From the NCBI GenBank assembly GCA_964030475.1, contig CAXIPT010000003.1, forward strand, positions 6,392,511 to 6,456,510: DNA of 64,000 nt. The letters run 5' to 3'. This DNA is from Tethya wilhelma (Eukaryota; Porifera; Demospongiae; Tethyida; Tethyidae). The translations under genes were made by a program, and so were the position numbers. The notes beneath the pieces are model-generated. The model was not told where the DNA came from. It saw nothing but the letters and a program-made list of their open reading frames with translations, and made no database searches. Positions 48,919-60,932 of this stretch are shown in pieces (within the stretch, counting starts at the first letter, position 1; the number at the start of each line of letters is the position of its first letter).

Positions 48919-49395
48919 TTACCAGCCAAAAACATACTCAAATGCTTTAGAAAAGAATCCACTGCTCTTCTGTGGTGTGTTTGGATTGGAAGGAGCAACC
49001 TGAGGAGGTCAGGCGAATTAAGCAATTGGATTATGGACTCACTAGACACACTTTTAACTTTGAAATCCCTTTCCAGTTTGAAAACAATAAATTTAAATTT
49101 AATGACAAGCATATGGACTAATCTACATATATTCTATCTAGGGAATTGAGCCCATTGAACAATGGGTAACTTTATTTTGACATCATTACACCTAGCATGA
49201 ATGTCACCACTATGTCAAGCTCGTACTCACCTGGTGTTGGCTGGCTGAGGCCTGGTATGCAGCTGTGAGAGGTCGTATTGAGGTGGGTTTCTTCGACGGG
49301 CTGGAGGGGCCAGTGGAGGAGTGAGAGAGAGTGTCAGGGAGAGGGTGGGAGGGCTGCTCACTGGGAGAGGGAGCAGAGTGGCCCTCTATTACAGT
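48919..49395 (-). CDS. NUP35: NUP35 last two exons, copy 1
   Basis: Exon 49231-49395 encodes VIEGHSAPSPSEQPSHP...TSIRPLTAAYQASASQHQ; exon 48919-48999 encodes APSNPNTPQKSSGFFSKAFEYVFGW then TAA. The C-terminal EYVFGW is the membrane-binding end typical of NUP35/NUP53, a nuclear pore scaffold protein. The preceding exons on this strand would be those at 58553-60302, about 9 kb away, with plus-strand genes inside that intron; or they belong to a missing copy. Confidence 0.8.
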
Positions 49396-49732
49396 CTGTA
49401 GAATGTTATATGACAATCATAAATGAGTTATCATGTCAACTAGATATGATTGTAAACAAAAAACAGTGTTGAATATTTCAAGAACAATAAAAATAAACTA
49501 CATTTCATGCTAAAGTGTACAGTGTGGAAGGTAAACATTGCATAATAGACTGTTATAGAATGTCTTTAGAAACAATAATAGTACTCTTCATGCATGTGTA
49601 AACAAACAGTGATCATGGTTGTATCAACTATAAAACTGTTCCATTTGACACACATATTTCATAATGTTCATTACACAAATACACAGTTAAAATTCTATTT
49701 TTAACAGTAAAAAATATAGGAAAGTGGATAGG

Positions 49733-50890
49733 ATGAGGTTGGAGTACTACATTTTACTTGTCTCACTGTGTGGAGTGGAAGGTAAAATACCATAATAGAA
49801 TTTTATTAACTGATGGCAATCTAATAATCAAAGGTACACTTCATGTGCCCACTGCCTACACTCATCCCACTGGTCTACAGTCAGTGAATGGATCAGATGC
49901 TCTAGGAGGATGTCCACAGACTCCAGTGAACTGTGTAGTGAGTGAAGGTGGTATTGATGTGTGTCGCTGTCCTGGTGGGGTTCCAGCCACTGGTGTTCTC
50001 ATTGATGGAGTGGTCCCAACAATTAACCCTGCATGGCTCTGTGAACTGGGCTAGTGCACTGTTTACAGTGAATAGAAATGGACAGAGTTCTAATGTCATT
50101 GGCTTCCTATTTCCATCATCCTTTTCTCTCAGAGAAGTTGAGATGAAGTTGTACAATTGTCCTAATTGGAGTATTGGAGCTTCAACCATCAATGTATATG
50201 GGTCTCTTGTGTTTCCTACTTTCATTCCATCAACTGCTGTAGGAAGTGTTGATATTGCTACTCAGTCTTGTTCCTCACTCTCAACAGTAACCATCCCAGT
50301 AGAGCTGACTACTAGTGGTAGGAGTATTTACCACATTGAGATGACATTCAATGAAGTTCAAAATGCACTATGGGCTCCAAGTATAGCAGAAATAGAGTTC
50401 AGTGATGAAACACCAACTCAACCAACAACCACGGACCAACAAACAACTGAAGCAATCACAGTTGAAACCACTGAGTAACCAACAACTGATAAGTCAACTC
50501 ACAACTGAAGTACCAATAACAACTCAACTACTAATAACAACAAATGAACAAACAATTGAAACTGAAGCAGCACCAACTAGGCCATCTACTTAGCCTAATA
50601 ATGCCACTCCTGACACTCTCACTGTTCTCAATACTGTATTTGTTACAGTAATACTAGTCCTCAGTGTTGCTCTAGTGATAGTCTCAGTTTCATTTTGTGT
50701 ATACTGCAAGAGGTCCACCCGACCAGCGACTGGGGCAGATGATGCCATCCATAGGACCAACAATGATACAGTGATAGAGATGACAGACAATGAAGCATAC
50801 AGGGAGCTAAGCCACACACACACAACAGCAACAACAGAGGAGAGGACGGAGAGACAACCTAGTACACTGTATAAAGTAGTTGAGATTTGA
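49733..50890 (+). pseudogene. Receptor of the LHVPTAYT family, frameshifted
   Basis: Exon 1 at 49733-49781 encodes a signal peptide (MRLEYYILLVSLCGVEG); exon 2 starts at 49834. The frame breaks at about 50030, where TGCA is inserted relative to intact copies (AACCCTGCATGGCTCTG), giving a stop soon after. A second break occurs with TAA at about 50476 in the stalk. The TM and tail (to 50890) are still readable in another frame, with NEAYREL and a changed end (LYKVVEI). Probably a pseudogene, unless sequencing errors explain both breaks. Confidence 0.75.
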
Positions 50891-51412
50891 TGACAACATT
50901 TCATCATGCATATAAACTCTGATGTGCATGACTAACTGTATACTATGCTGTTTACTCTTAACTTAAACTGTCAAAAACTTTGTAAAATATAGCCACATAG
51001 CTAAATTATACTAGATTAAGAAAATTTTACTCCTCAAATTTTAATTTGCCTTTCCAATTTCTGGTATTTAATTTTCTCCAATTTACCTATTCAGAAATGA
51101 TCAATACATAAATTTCACACATAAATTTTCTGTACTCAAGGTAGTGGAAAATAACCAGTTTCAATGCAAAAATTTCCTGATCTAGAGTAGCTGTATAATT
51201 GATATGTATACTTTATTTGGTGATATAATCACATACATAAACTAACCATCATTACCAATGGCAAAACTAATGGGGTTATATAGCACATGCAGTGGCTTAT
51301 GATTAAAATTAAGCATTAACAATTAACATTCCAATACATATTTACATGAATTAAGAGATAATGAATCTCATTGAGAGAGGTCACTCAACATCTCAGGTAA
51401 ACAACAGACAAA
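50891..51412. other. Intergenic
   Basis: AT-rich; nothing recognised. Confidence 0.55.
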
Positions 51413-52806
51413 ATGAGACTGCTTGTTTGTCTCTTTTTCCAAATGGTTTGCTTAGACTACACAGAAGGTAAGCGAGTCACACTTTACATGCTTGTTGTGT
51501 ACTCCAATGCTGGTGCTATAGTGATCTGGGTCACATGACTAGACAAACAAGAATTATTAATTATTGTTAATAGCAAGGACACACAAAATTTACTTTGGAG
51601 TTTATAGACTATTGGTAATAGTACTATAGAATGTACATAAGATGGTCCTTGTATATAAACTTACTGAGGTCTGACAGCATAGGAAGCATGAGTATAATAG
51701 GTATAGCCTTAATTTAGTCCTGACTGCATTAACTGGCATGGGTTTAGGTTCAATTAAATGCATCATGGTAGTGTAGACCTGCCCTACTTTTTCCCCCTGT
51801 AGGTGCTGTGTTCATTCCCCATGGTTACGGCCGTCCTGATGGTCTACAGGGAGTGAATGGATCAGACTCCCATGGAGGGTGTCAACCGGATTGTCTACAA
51901 CCAGCAGTGTGTGAATGTCGCAATGCTCCAGTCACTGGTTTCTTCATAGACAGAATGATACCCACAGTAGATCCTTCTTCTAACCGTCAATGGTGCAGAC
52001 AGCTATTCACTGTGAACAGAGACAGAAGGAGTTCATTTTCTATTTCATTCACCTTTGGTATTAGATTCACACTGGAATCTGTTGACATGACATTGTTCAA
52101 TTGCCCAGCTTGGAATATTGGAGCCTCTACAATCAATGTGTACCAATCTGATGTATCTACAGACACTCCTATTGGTAGCAGGAGCATCAGTGGCAATCAA
52201 GATTGTGGCTTCATAGCGGTGAACATTCCAGTACAGCCTACAGAAGGCTCAATGTTCTATATAGAGTTCACCTTCAACAATGAGCCTAATATAGAATGGG
52301 CCCCACATATCGCTGAGATACAATTCAGTAGTACGACAACCAGTACACAGAATATAGCAACCAGTACACCGACTACATTAGCCAGTACACGGACTATTAC
52401 ACAAGATAAGTCTACCATGGAGCCCTCTGTGGAGTCAGACTTCACTGAACTATTCTCCCTACTGAATATCGTACTGATGGGTCTGGTTGGTGTATTCATG
52501 ATACTGAGTCTGATCCTCAGTGTATCACTGGCGTGTGTGTGCTCCAGACTCCATCACTACAAGAAGGAGTACCAGATAAATAAACCACTGCCCATTGAGG
52601 AGGTATACGATGAGGTCGTAGAGACTGACATCGACACAATGGAGGAAAAACGGAGAAACATCTACAAGAAATCACCAAAACGGCAACCATCAAAACCCCA
52701 ACACAGTCGTGGCAAGCAAAGCACACAGGAGGAACCAGTGTATGATGTTCCTGTTACTGGCAGAGGTGCCTCTAGGCACTACTATAATAGACCTACCACA
52801 ACCTAA
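51413..52806 (+). CDS. Single-pass receptor, LHVPTAYT-type ectodomain, divergent tyrosine tail (about 352 aa)
   Basis: Exon 1 51413-51467 (signal peptide MRLLVCLFFQMVCLDYTE), exon 2 51803-52806; the phase-1 intron after the signal peptide is shared with the sister genes. Ectodomain keeps the family pattern (GLQGVNGSD..GGC, CECRNAPVTGFFID, LFTVNRD, FNCPAWNIGASTINVY, WAPHIAEIQFS), predicted as an all-beta module. A Thr-rich stalk leads to one TM (about 215-243). The tail differs from the others: EEVYDEV, a basic KKSPKRQPSK stretch and EEPVYDVP, the last a known type of SH2-binding site (YDxP). Intact, so probably functional; ligand unknown. Confidence 0.82.
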
Positions 52807-53142
52807 TTGCTGACATCTAGAGAGTATAATTATGGTGGTTGCAGGTAAAACAGAAACTACCCAAGCACATCATGCCTGTGATACATGCACACAGGATAAA
52901 ATATGTTTAATCCAGGCTTTGTGTCTATAGTAATAATTGTTATGTACCAATAGGATATGTTTGAGTTTCAATTTCATGAAACCAAGTTCATTATTCTATA
53001 TAGAGTTTACCACTGCATGCCAGATAATCAAAAGTATACAATGAAAACAATAGAGAACAGTACTAACATCATGCATGCAGGTGAAACAGAGGATAATAGT
53101 ATTATAGCTATCTTACATCAACTATTGCTCTCAAGTGGTAAG

Positions 53143-53346
53143 TACCGTATAGCGGGAAAGTTTCGTGGGGTTTCACTTTCGCGGTTTGGGCGGATCACAA
53201 TCCATATCCGTGAAAGTTTTTATATGCGAAATTCTCTGTAATGTATTTTACGTATGGGCTCGCACAGCTCATCCGCAAAAATGTTTTACTAGAGACATCC
53301 GCGAAAGTTTGACACCACGAAACTTTCCCACTATACAATTACGGTA
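53143..53346. mobile_element. MITE of TACCRTA family
   Basis: TACCGTATAGCGGGAAAGTT at the left is mirrored by AACTTTCCCACTATAC...TACGGTA at the right; inner CGCGAAAGT/TCCGCGAAAG blocks repeat. Confidence 0.75.
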
Positions 53347-53814
53347 ATTATTTAATGATTAATTAATTAAGTTCCATATTAGTTTTATTAATCTATATAT
53401 CATGACAAAAACTTTGAACTTAACATTGTATACTGTTCTTGCTGGAGATTAGACTTCAAGCTCATCCAAAGGAGTAGTCTCTTCAACAAGAAATATATTG
53501 AGCCCAAACTGAAGTCTAAAATGTCTGCTAGAACAAGATGATAGTCTCCAAAACACAAACCATGGATAACTCTAAATGGAGATATTTTTTTACTGGATCC
53601 AGTTGCAGTTTCTAAACATTGCCTACTTCCATTTGTTAAAAGGTCTGCAAGTGTATTTGTTGGCATAAAAATGTAAAAGCTTAGGGTTTGTAAATTTTAT
53701 GTACCAGTTCAGAGCTGATTGATTTGTAGTATGTACATAATTATAGCTGTGGTTAAATTTTTACTTATCAAGTTTTTTCAGGAAATACTAACTCCATAAA
53801 GTGCAAAGTTCTTT

Positions 53815-54700
53815 CAGGGTGATTGATTTGCAGTGTATATCATGCCTGTGTCCAGTTTATTTTTGATCTATATATGCATACAGTGCAGCTCTTGAGCTCT
53901 CTCAACTATAGCCTCGATCAGTATTGAAGAATGATTTCCAAATAATGCACCCTTGCCGTGTCATTATAGCGAAATCTGGATCACTACATGTGAATGCAGA
54001 ACACTGGCACTATACTAGTGTTAATTATCTATGCTGTCTGTGAGTGGGTCCAAGGAGAGAGCCTGGGTGGAAGCTAAAACCATAGTTATAGAACAAAAAG
54101 CACTACTCCCGGCCAGTCATAACTGAACCTCAAAAGGAAGCACAGGTAGATATGTAGAGCTTCCCTTCAAAGGAATAGTATGCAAGAAAGTAGCCTGGGA
54201 ATGACTAAACAAAGCCTATAATGACTTGTGCAGGACAGGTCTGTCTCTGGGACATCCTTATTTATTTTTAGAGAAAATAAAAGATTGATACATAAGCCTA
54301 TGATTGAAATCCTTCAGCACATCATGATGTTGCAAGCAACAAATTGTTGGCAACTTGTTGCTCAGTATACTGAATTATTTCAGTGTATCATGCCAGTTGA
54401 CTAAATTCACTTTTGATCTACATAGAGTGCGCAGATAACTCTTGAGCTCTCTCGACTATGAGCTATTGAAGAATGATTTCCAAACAATGCACTCTTGTGT
54501 CATTAATAATAAATAGCGAAATGTGGATCACAGTCTTGGTTATTACATAATATATGCTGTTTGTGAGCATGGAAAGGTCAGAGGGGAGAGCCTGGGTATA
54601 TGAGACTAAAACCATACTGTAAGATGCACTACTCCCAGTAGAGACCTCACAAAGGAAATGCAAAGGTGCTTCCTTCAAAGGAAGTTAGCCTGGGAATGAA
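53815..54700. repeat. Diverged tandem duplication, offset about 550 bp
   Basis: Two copies (about 53815-54230 and 54370-54700) share CTCTTGAGCTCTCTC, TTGAAGAATGATTTCCAAA, GCGAAATxTGGATCAC, GAGAGCCTGGGT and GCACTACTCCC in the same order, with many indels. No gene content seen. Confidence 0.65.
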
Positions 54701-54811
54701 GCTAAGGTGAACCAAACCCAATTTTGATGTGGTACTGTAACACACAATATACACATGCAAACCAAGCCATATTGTAACTCATTCCTGCAGTGACAACATG
54801 CAGCATACTTT

Positions 54812-54923
54812 GTGGTAATCCCATAGTCACACTGGTCCATTGACTGATTTAAAATGTGTTGAATACTATTGGAGTACACATTTTAAATCAGTAAATGGAC
54901 CAGTGTGACTATGGTATTACCAC
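54812..54923. repeat. Near-perfect hairpin, 48-bp arms, 16-nt loop
   Basis: 54812-54859 and 54876-54923 are reverse complements with 46 of 48 positions matching. No target duplication seen. Could be a small-RNA hairpin or a compact fold-back element. Confidence 0.75.
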
Positions 54924-55481
54924 AAGAAATCTCAAAACTAGCTTGTATACTTCTATATTTATCTGGAGCACTCAAGTGGTGAGTGGCAAAATAGACAATA
55001 ATATTATTCTAAAGTAATTTCTATGAACTGTGCATAAAGTTGGTATACAGCATTATAGCAACTCGCAAACCTTTTGTTTTTGACAAGCTATAATTAATCA
55101 CATGCACTAATTATATGTAAAGTGGTGTAAACTATAAACTCAAACTCATTGCATGTCAACATCAGCCAGCACAAATACACTCTAAGTCTCATTTTCTCAG
55201 CTAGTATGCCATGGCAGCCATTAATTTGAAAACTAGTAAATTGACATCATTATAAACTTGAGCAAAGGTATTGAGTGACATAAAATTGCACACCACATGA
55301 CGTACGTGCACATAGAAATGTACTCCTCATTCAATCTAACAAATTATAAATGTTCTTGCCATTTATGATTTGGCCTATCCAGGACTAGATATAGTTATAG
55401 ATATAATATTGGCTATATATGTCTATCTGTGCATGTACCTATCACACAAGGGCATAATAATACACACGAAAAGACATGTAA

Positions 55482-55646
55482 TACCATAGATCCGCGAAAT
55501 TTTGCTGCTATAAATTTTTTCTTTTTTAGTTTTCGCCACTTTACCAATTCAGTGAAGATCAGCATATGCTTATTATGTTTTAAACTTTAATGTGTTTAAT
55601 TTTTCCCACTCATGTGAGTGGCGAAAATCTCCCTATCGATGCAGTA
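55482..55646. mobile_element. MITE-like element, TACCRTA family
   Basis: TACCATAGATCCGCGAAAT at the left; right end GGCGAAAATCTCC...GCAGTA. Resembles the element at 22314 (same TACCATAGATC start and CCACT/GTGGCGAAAA blocks). Confidence 0.55.
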
Positions 55647-55912
55647 ACTCATTTGTAGCCCACAGAAAGCAGTAGGCTACCTAGTTGTTATAGGCTAGTA
55701 AAATTTCACTATAATATTGTTTACAAACCAGTTTGAAAGTGAAACAATGCCCTTGCTCAAGTGTAATGGCCCAGTACACATTAACAACCAATAATAAAAG
55801 GTATATATAGGCAATTTATTTTAGTGTGTATTTTACACCAAGGGTTGTGCACCATGCACACGGTGCTATCTAGTGATTATTCAGGTAGTCTAGCTAGACT
55901 TTGTACGCTCAA

Positions 55913-56117
55913 TACCGTAAATGCAGAAAATTTCATTGTCATTTATATTTCGTGGTTCGAGGTTACCGGGAAAAATGAAAACACGAATGTAAAGTAAACC
56001 ATATTAACAACCCATTCCTACATATATTTCTTTCACTATACACCGCCAAAAATAGATGACACGGAAAAATAAAACTTGAACTATTAACATGCACGCACAA
56101 ATTTCTGGATTTATGGC
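55913..56117. mobile_element. MITE-like element, TACCRTA family
   Basis: TACCGTAAATGCAGAAAATTT is mirrored by AAATTTCTGGATTTATGGCA about 205 bp on. No coding capacity. Confidence 0.55.
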
Positions 56118-56748
56118 AGCTATCTCACAACAGCTGAGCATTGCAGTGTATGTATAGTCATAGCATTGATCATCTGGTTCATTGTCTGTGACTTGTTCTG
56201 GGCTTAGAGAAACTTAGATTTCTTTATACACTCGTACATGACAATAGCTATAAATTACCTTTTACAGAGCATATATATGTGTATAAGTGTACTAGCTATA
56301 GATGAGTGTGCCAAGGCTTGTACTTCATCCTATGGCAGCCATCGGACACTCATACAAAATAAAGGCAGGTTCTCAATATTTTCCATTGCATCACGCAAAA
56401 ATTTTCCGCACACAGATATGCAGGAACCCAACATATCAACCAAATATCAAATGTACATTTGGACAATTTTTCTAAATCTGCATCAATGCATTGTGTTGCA
56501 TCATGTTGCTAAATATATATGAAGTACTATTACGCGATGCAGCATCAGATATTGTGAACCTGTCTTAAATGATTACCCTTCACTATTGCTAGCTTGCTCA
56601 GGTATACAGCAATACAGTAAAAGTGAGCAGGCTAGGGGAAAGACATATATATGTTGCATGATGCATCACACAGACATGTGACTCCTCAAATAATATAACT
56701 ACCATTCATGCAGTTTCATCTTTATTGCCTCATGTCTGCTATATATAG

Positions 56749-58018
56749 AGCTCACCATCTCTATTCAAACCGAATTAGAAGAAGTATCACCAGATGATTC
56801 AGGACTAGCTTCATTGTTAATTTTGATTTGCATAGTAGAACCAAGCACAGTACAAACTAATGAATTTGAATCAAGATGGACAACTCCTAGTGGTGAAATT
56901 TTGCCTGCTGAAACTATCACTGATAAATACATTGCACAACAGAGCAGAGTAACACTACCAGGTTCTAGTCAGCAGGGATCAGCAACTGTACTGGTCATTA
57001 GGGACATAACATATACTGATGAAGGAAACTATACCTGTGAAGTACGAAATTCTAGTGGCAGTTCTGCACAGTGGCTATCAGAAACTATAAGAGTATTACT
57101 ATTGGGTAAGCAAGCAAGCACCATACTTATCATATCGCTAGTCTGATGTATTATGTAAATGCATTGATACTCTCTTAAAGTGGACCTACAAGTCAATGAG
57201 AGTCAAGTTGATGCATTTGACAGCCAAAGAAGTGTGGAATTGAGTTGTGAGATGATCTACCATGTCCGGCCTGATAGCCTATTCCAGTGGTTTGGCCCTG
57301 ACAATCAGAGAATCACAACTGGTGTTAGCTACAGAGAGGGTGTTCAACAATTTAATACAAACCATATACCAGTTGATATAACTTGAGTATCTACTCTAAC
57401 TCTCACCAACCCCGAGGTATCAAACACAGGCAACTACACCTGCAGAGTGGTAGGGACTGATGCATCAGCAGTGGTAGAGTTGGTTGTTGCTGGAACCCCA
57501 ACTATACAGGTGAGCAAAAGGCTCGTTTTTCTTAATAACTGCTTAATATACTTTAAGAGGTAGAATTCCGTTTCAACATGTGATACATACAAATTAGTCA
57601 ATTGTTTGCAGTGCACACAGAATAGCACTATGAACCATTTTAATATCAGTAGTATAGTCTTAGGTACTGGGTAGGGGGTTCTAGTGATTTAGCATTGTAA
57701 TAATTATACAAAAGTGTATGACACAGTGATGTAATTTTATCTTACTACTACAGAAGCCCCTACTGACACAGATGGAGTACCCACTGACACAGATATATAG
57801 TACCCACTGATACAGATACTGATGGAGCACCTACTGATACAGATGGAGCACCCACTGACATAAATAGAGTACCCACTGATACAGATGGAGCACCTACTGA
57901 TACAGATGGAGCACCCACTGAAACAGACAGCTGCCCTGCTCCTAATTTTCTATCCTTCTCTACAACTATTGTCTTACTGGCACTGGTGATTATAACACTG
58001 GAGTACTGTTTGTCTTAA
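56749..58018 (+). pseudogene. Immunoglobulin-domain surface protein, disrupted
   Basis: Exon 56749-57105 encodes an Ig domain (LICIVE cysteine, SRWTTPSG tryptophan, DEGNYTCEV). The next exon, from 57181 to about 57510, encodes a second Ig domain (ELSCEM, FQWFGP, NTGNYTCRV) but has an in-frame TGA at 57384-57386 after VDIT; the frame resumes directly after it. The last exon, from about 57754, encodes a repeated PTDTDGA stalk and a hydrophobic C terminus (TTIVLLALVII), but a TAG at 57797-57799 breaks it. Signal-peptide exon not identified. Two stops suggest a pseudogene; sequencing error or stop read-through are less likely. Confidence 0.65.
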
Positions 58019-58552
58019 AAACTTACTAAGTGACTGTATACAATTATTTCTTAGGTGTTGAATGGAAATTAATAAATTATACAAACAGAGCTATAGGATA
58101 AAAAAAAAAAATAAAAAAAGGTGATTTTTCCTCCTTACTTTCAAACACCACAATAATTATTAACAAAAGGTGGGATGTATGGGTATGGGGAAATTTAAGG
58201 GAGTTCATCCATTCAGTACGTGGAACAAGGGTGCAACAAAGGGAAGGAGAATCATGAAGTGACAGTGCAGTGACCACATGATCTAGGTATGTTGTCAGTA
58301 AGTTGACTTCAAGTCACTAGTATTAATTTTACTAACAAGAGAATCTCACAAAACAATGAGCACTAGCTCACTGGCAAATAGACACAAAAAGGTAGACAGT
58401 AAAGTGTATCAACAATAATTATAGATTGTATTAGTGTAGGCAAGGACTTAACCCACTACTGAGCAGCACTATTTACATACACTGATTGTCAGATGGTTGT
58501 ACCAAATTTAACTAAAAAAGACAATTGTTATTGTGTACAGTGTAGCACTCAC

Positions 58553-60302
58553 CTTGTCAATAGAGTGGTTGAACTTCTATCTCATTGCCATACACCTTGC
58601 CATTAATTCTTACTGAGAGCCTGATCAACAGATTTTTACAATGATATTGATTACAGTATGTTAATTATTATAAATTTTGATAAGTATGTACTTTTTTTGC
58701 TTGGAGCCTAGATTGGTACAAGATGTGCATCCAATTTCCACTAGAGGAAACCTACAAGCATGGGTATAGTGAATCACATCAATGGGGAATCTACACCATG
58801 TTGGCAGAAAATATTTTGACGGTCATTAAGTTTGACAATTTACTGATACAAAAAAATAAAAAATAATGGTGTGAACTTTTGGTAGTTAAAATCCTTGTCA
58901 ATATATTCAGGGTACAATATACATTGACAATGAGTACAAAAGTACCTGGGCATAAGTGTCAGTTGCTCACCACATGCTTGAGTATGGTGCCATACTGAGA
59001 GAACTGCTCCAGGACAAAAGACGATGAAGTGGAGGAGAACCCAAACACAGTCACCCAACAATCAGGGTAGTCATCCACACTGGTCAGTGTCTCTCTACAC
59101 AGTGGGGGGAGATCAATACCACAACATTGATTTAACACTATAGGTCATCTACACATGGGATTGGATTCTATATAGTGATACTGCAACATACCCTTGTGTG
59201 TAGAAGGGGTCCATCTGAGCAGGGGAAGGGGGGGTTCTTTGCTTCAAATTTTGAGAGGTAACATTTAACCCCCCAACAGTACCTGTGTATGTGAATATAT
59301 AGATAAGTGATGCACACGTGAATAAGCAACAAAACTCCTCAGACCTGGTGTGGAGTTGACTCTTGGTCATAACACAGATCCCAGATTACTGACCATATAC
59401 CACTTCTCTGGCCACTGTTGACAACACTGAAGTTCATTTGCCTTAATAATTCTTTCTGGAGAGCTAGCCTGAAGGAGAAAAAATACAAGAAAGTATTTAA
59501 AACACGTAACACATGTACATGTGCATGTTAACATAGACTATTCTCGTTTTACAGTCTCAAAACCAACAATACATATGTTACACACCAATGGCGCCCTAGG
59601 TGGATGTACAATACTATACATACAACACTCACTGGTACCTTTCAGCATGGGCGTATACTGGTGCCTCTTGACGAGGTAGGGGGGTGGTGGGTCAGGGGAG
59701 TGGTGGTCATAGAGACCATGGACTGGAGGTCCTCCCATGGCCTTGTTACCACAAGTACCTAACCCTCCATTCATTTTACCATCCAAATGGGACCTACAAT
59801 AGCATGTCATTGAGGAACATAAAAGTAACATTAACACGCAAAAAAAGAAAGCATTGTAGGTGCTCTACAAGATAGAGACACGAGATAGGATAATTACTAC
59901 TGTAGCATACATGTAGTAACTCCCAGTCAATGCTGTAATTCATACACACAGTTAAGAAAATCAGTACTCACTGCTCAAGCATTGAAGTTCCCCTAGGAGT
60001 CTAAGCTGTCCTCAGTTCGTGGATGGATGGAGTGAGTCCAGATGAGAAATGAGAGGAGTGTGGGCCACCAACTCCATGGAGCAAGACGAGAAGGCTACAC
60101 AAAACAAAAGCAAACTAAAGTAAAGTGTTACAAGAACCAGCATCAATCATAACATAGATCTACTTACAGATTTTGGAGCGGGAGAGCCCAAGAGGAATGG
60201 AGGTAAGTAGCCACTGGTGTCCATCTGGCCTGGAGGGGAGGCTCCCATCATCTGACCATGACCACAAGGGTAATAGGAGGAGGGAGTGTGTCCAGTGTGC
60301 AT
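58553..60302 (-). pseudogene. NUP35: NUP35 5' exons (RRM-type Nup domain), with damaged last exon
   Basis: Minus strand. Start ATG at 60302; exon 60168-60302 (MHTGHTPSSYYPCGHGQMMG...GSPAPKS), exon 59639-59793 (NKAMGGPPVHGLYDHHSP), 59192-59241 (TPPSPAQMDPFYTQG), 58971-59094 ([20 protein letters not shown]...QYGTILKHV), 58692-58751 (SSGNWMHILYQSRLQAKK), 58553-58620 (ALSKN...GKVYGNEIEVQPL). The PAQMDPFYTQG and WVTVFGF segments identify the NUP35/NUP53 family. Exons near 60000-60090 and 59385-59455 are uncertain. In 58553-58620 an extra TAAT after AAG AAT and an extra T before ATTGACAAG break the frame, so this copy may be dead, or the bases may be errors. C-terminal exons would be 48919-49395. 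Confidence 0.65.
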
Positions 60303-60932
60303 GCTACTGCTGCGGGGTCAGGCTGGTAGCTTTGGAACAGAGGTAAAATTTTAAGGAAGTCAAAAAAAGTGTAGCGCAAATAGTCATGAACAATTCAAGC
60401 CTCCAAAAACACCACCATGCAGCTGTGGAAGAGCCTCCTTCTAGCTGAAGAGATGCCAGTGTCAAGTCGATTCTTTTGAGTGTAGGTGTATAAGTAATGA
60501 CAAACTAGTAGAGTGAAACTGAAAGAATTGTATTAGTGTATAGTGTAGTATGAATATAGTTGGTAAAGAGTTTTATAAAGTTTGTTGGATAGAGAATCAG
60601 AATGAATATTTGAACATTATATAAACAACACAGGTACATGTTTAGCTATACCTGTGGGAATGAACACTGCATGCATGTTGAAATGAACAAGCTGGGGGTG
60701 ATTTTGAACAGGGTCTTTCCTATGCTCTACAATCAATTTTAAAATTATATTTAACATAACATTTGGTATAACAGACACATGGAATAGTGAAAGTATGTAT
60801 CCATAGGTTTGAATTTGTGTGTCTCACACTATTGGCAAGTTATAATTACATGATTGCTCTACAAATCAAAATCATTGACCACACAATCACATGATCTCAA
60901 CCAATGAATTGGCTTGTGCACTTCAAGACAAA
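60303..60932. other. Intergenic between NUP35 start and receptor
   Basis: Divergent 5' ends; probably holds both promoters. 60540-60600 (ATTGTATTAGTGTATAG...GTTGGATAGAGAATCAGAA) is the inverse of sequence at 39535-39615, a shared dispersed repeat. No gene seen. Confidence 0.45.

Larger units (their letters stand above)
52807..56748. other. Gene-poor stretch with elements
   Basis: About 3.9 kb with no convincing gene. Holds a MITE (53143-53346), a diverged direct repeat (about 53815-54230 and 54370-54700), a near-perfect hairpin (54812-54923) and two more MITE-like elements (55482-55646, 55913-56117). Confidence 0.6.

Noticed and set aside
53400..53666. 88-codon minus-strand frame
   Set aside because: No homology recognised, no splice context, AT-rich gene-poor region; likely chance.
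56238..56522. 94-codon plus-strand frame before the Ig pseudogene
   Set aside because: Could hold a signal-peptide exon, but no donor/acceptor pairing or Ig-like content supports it.
58840..59837. Individual minus-strand frames as separate small genes
   Set aside because: They are single exons (with intron read-through) of the NUP35 copy.
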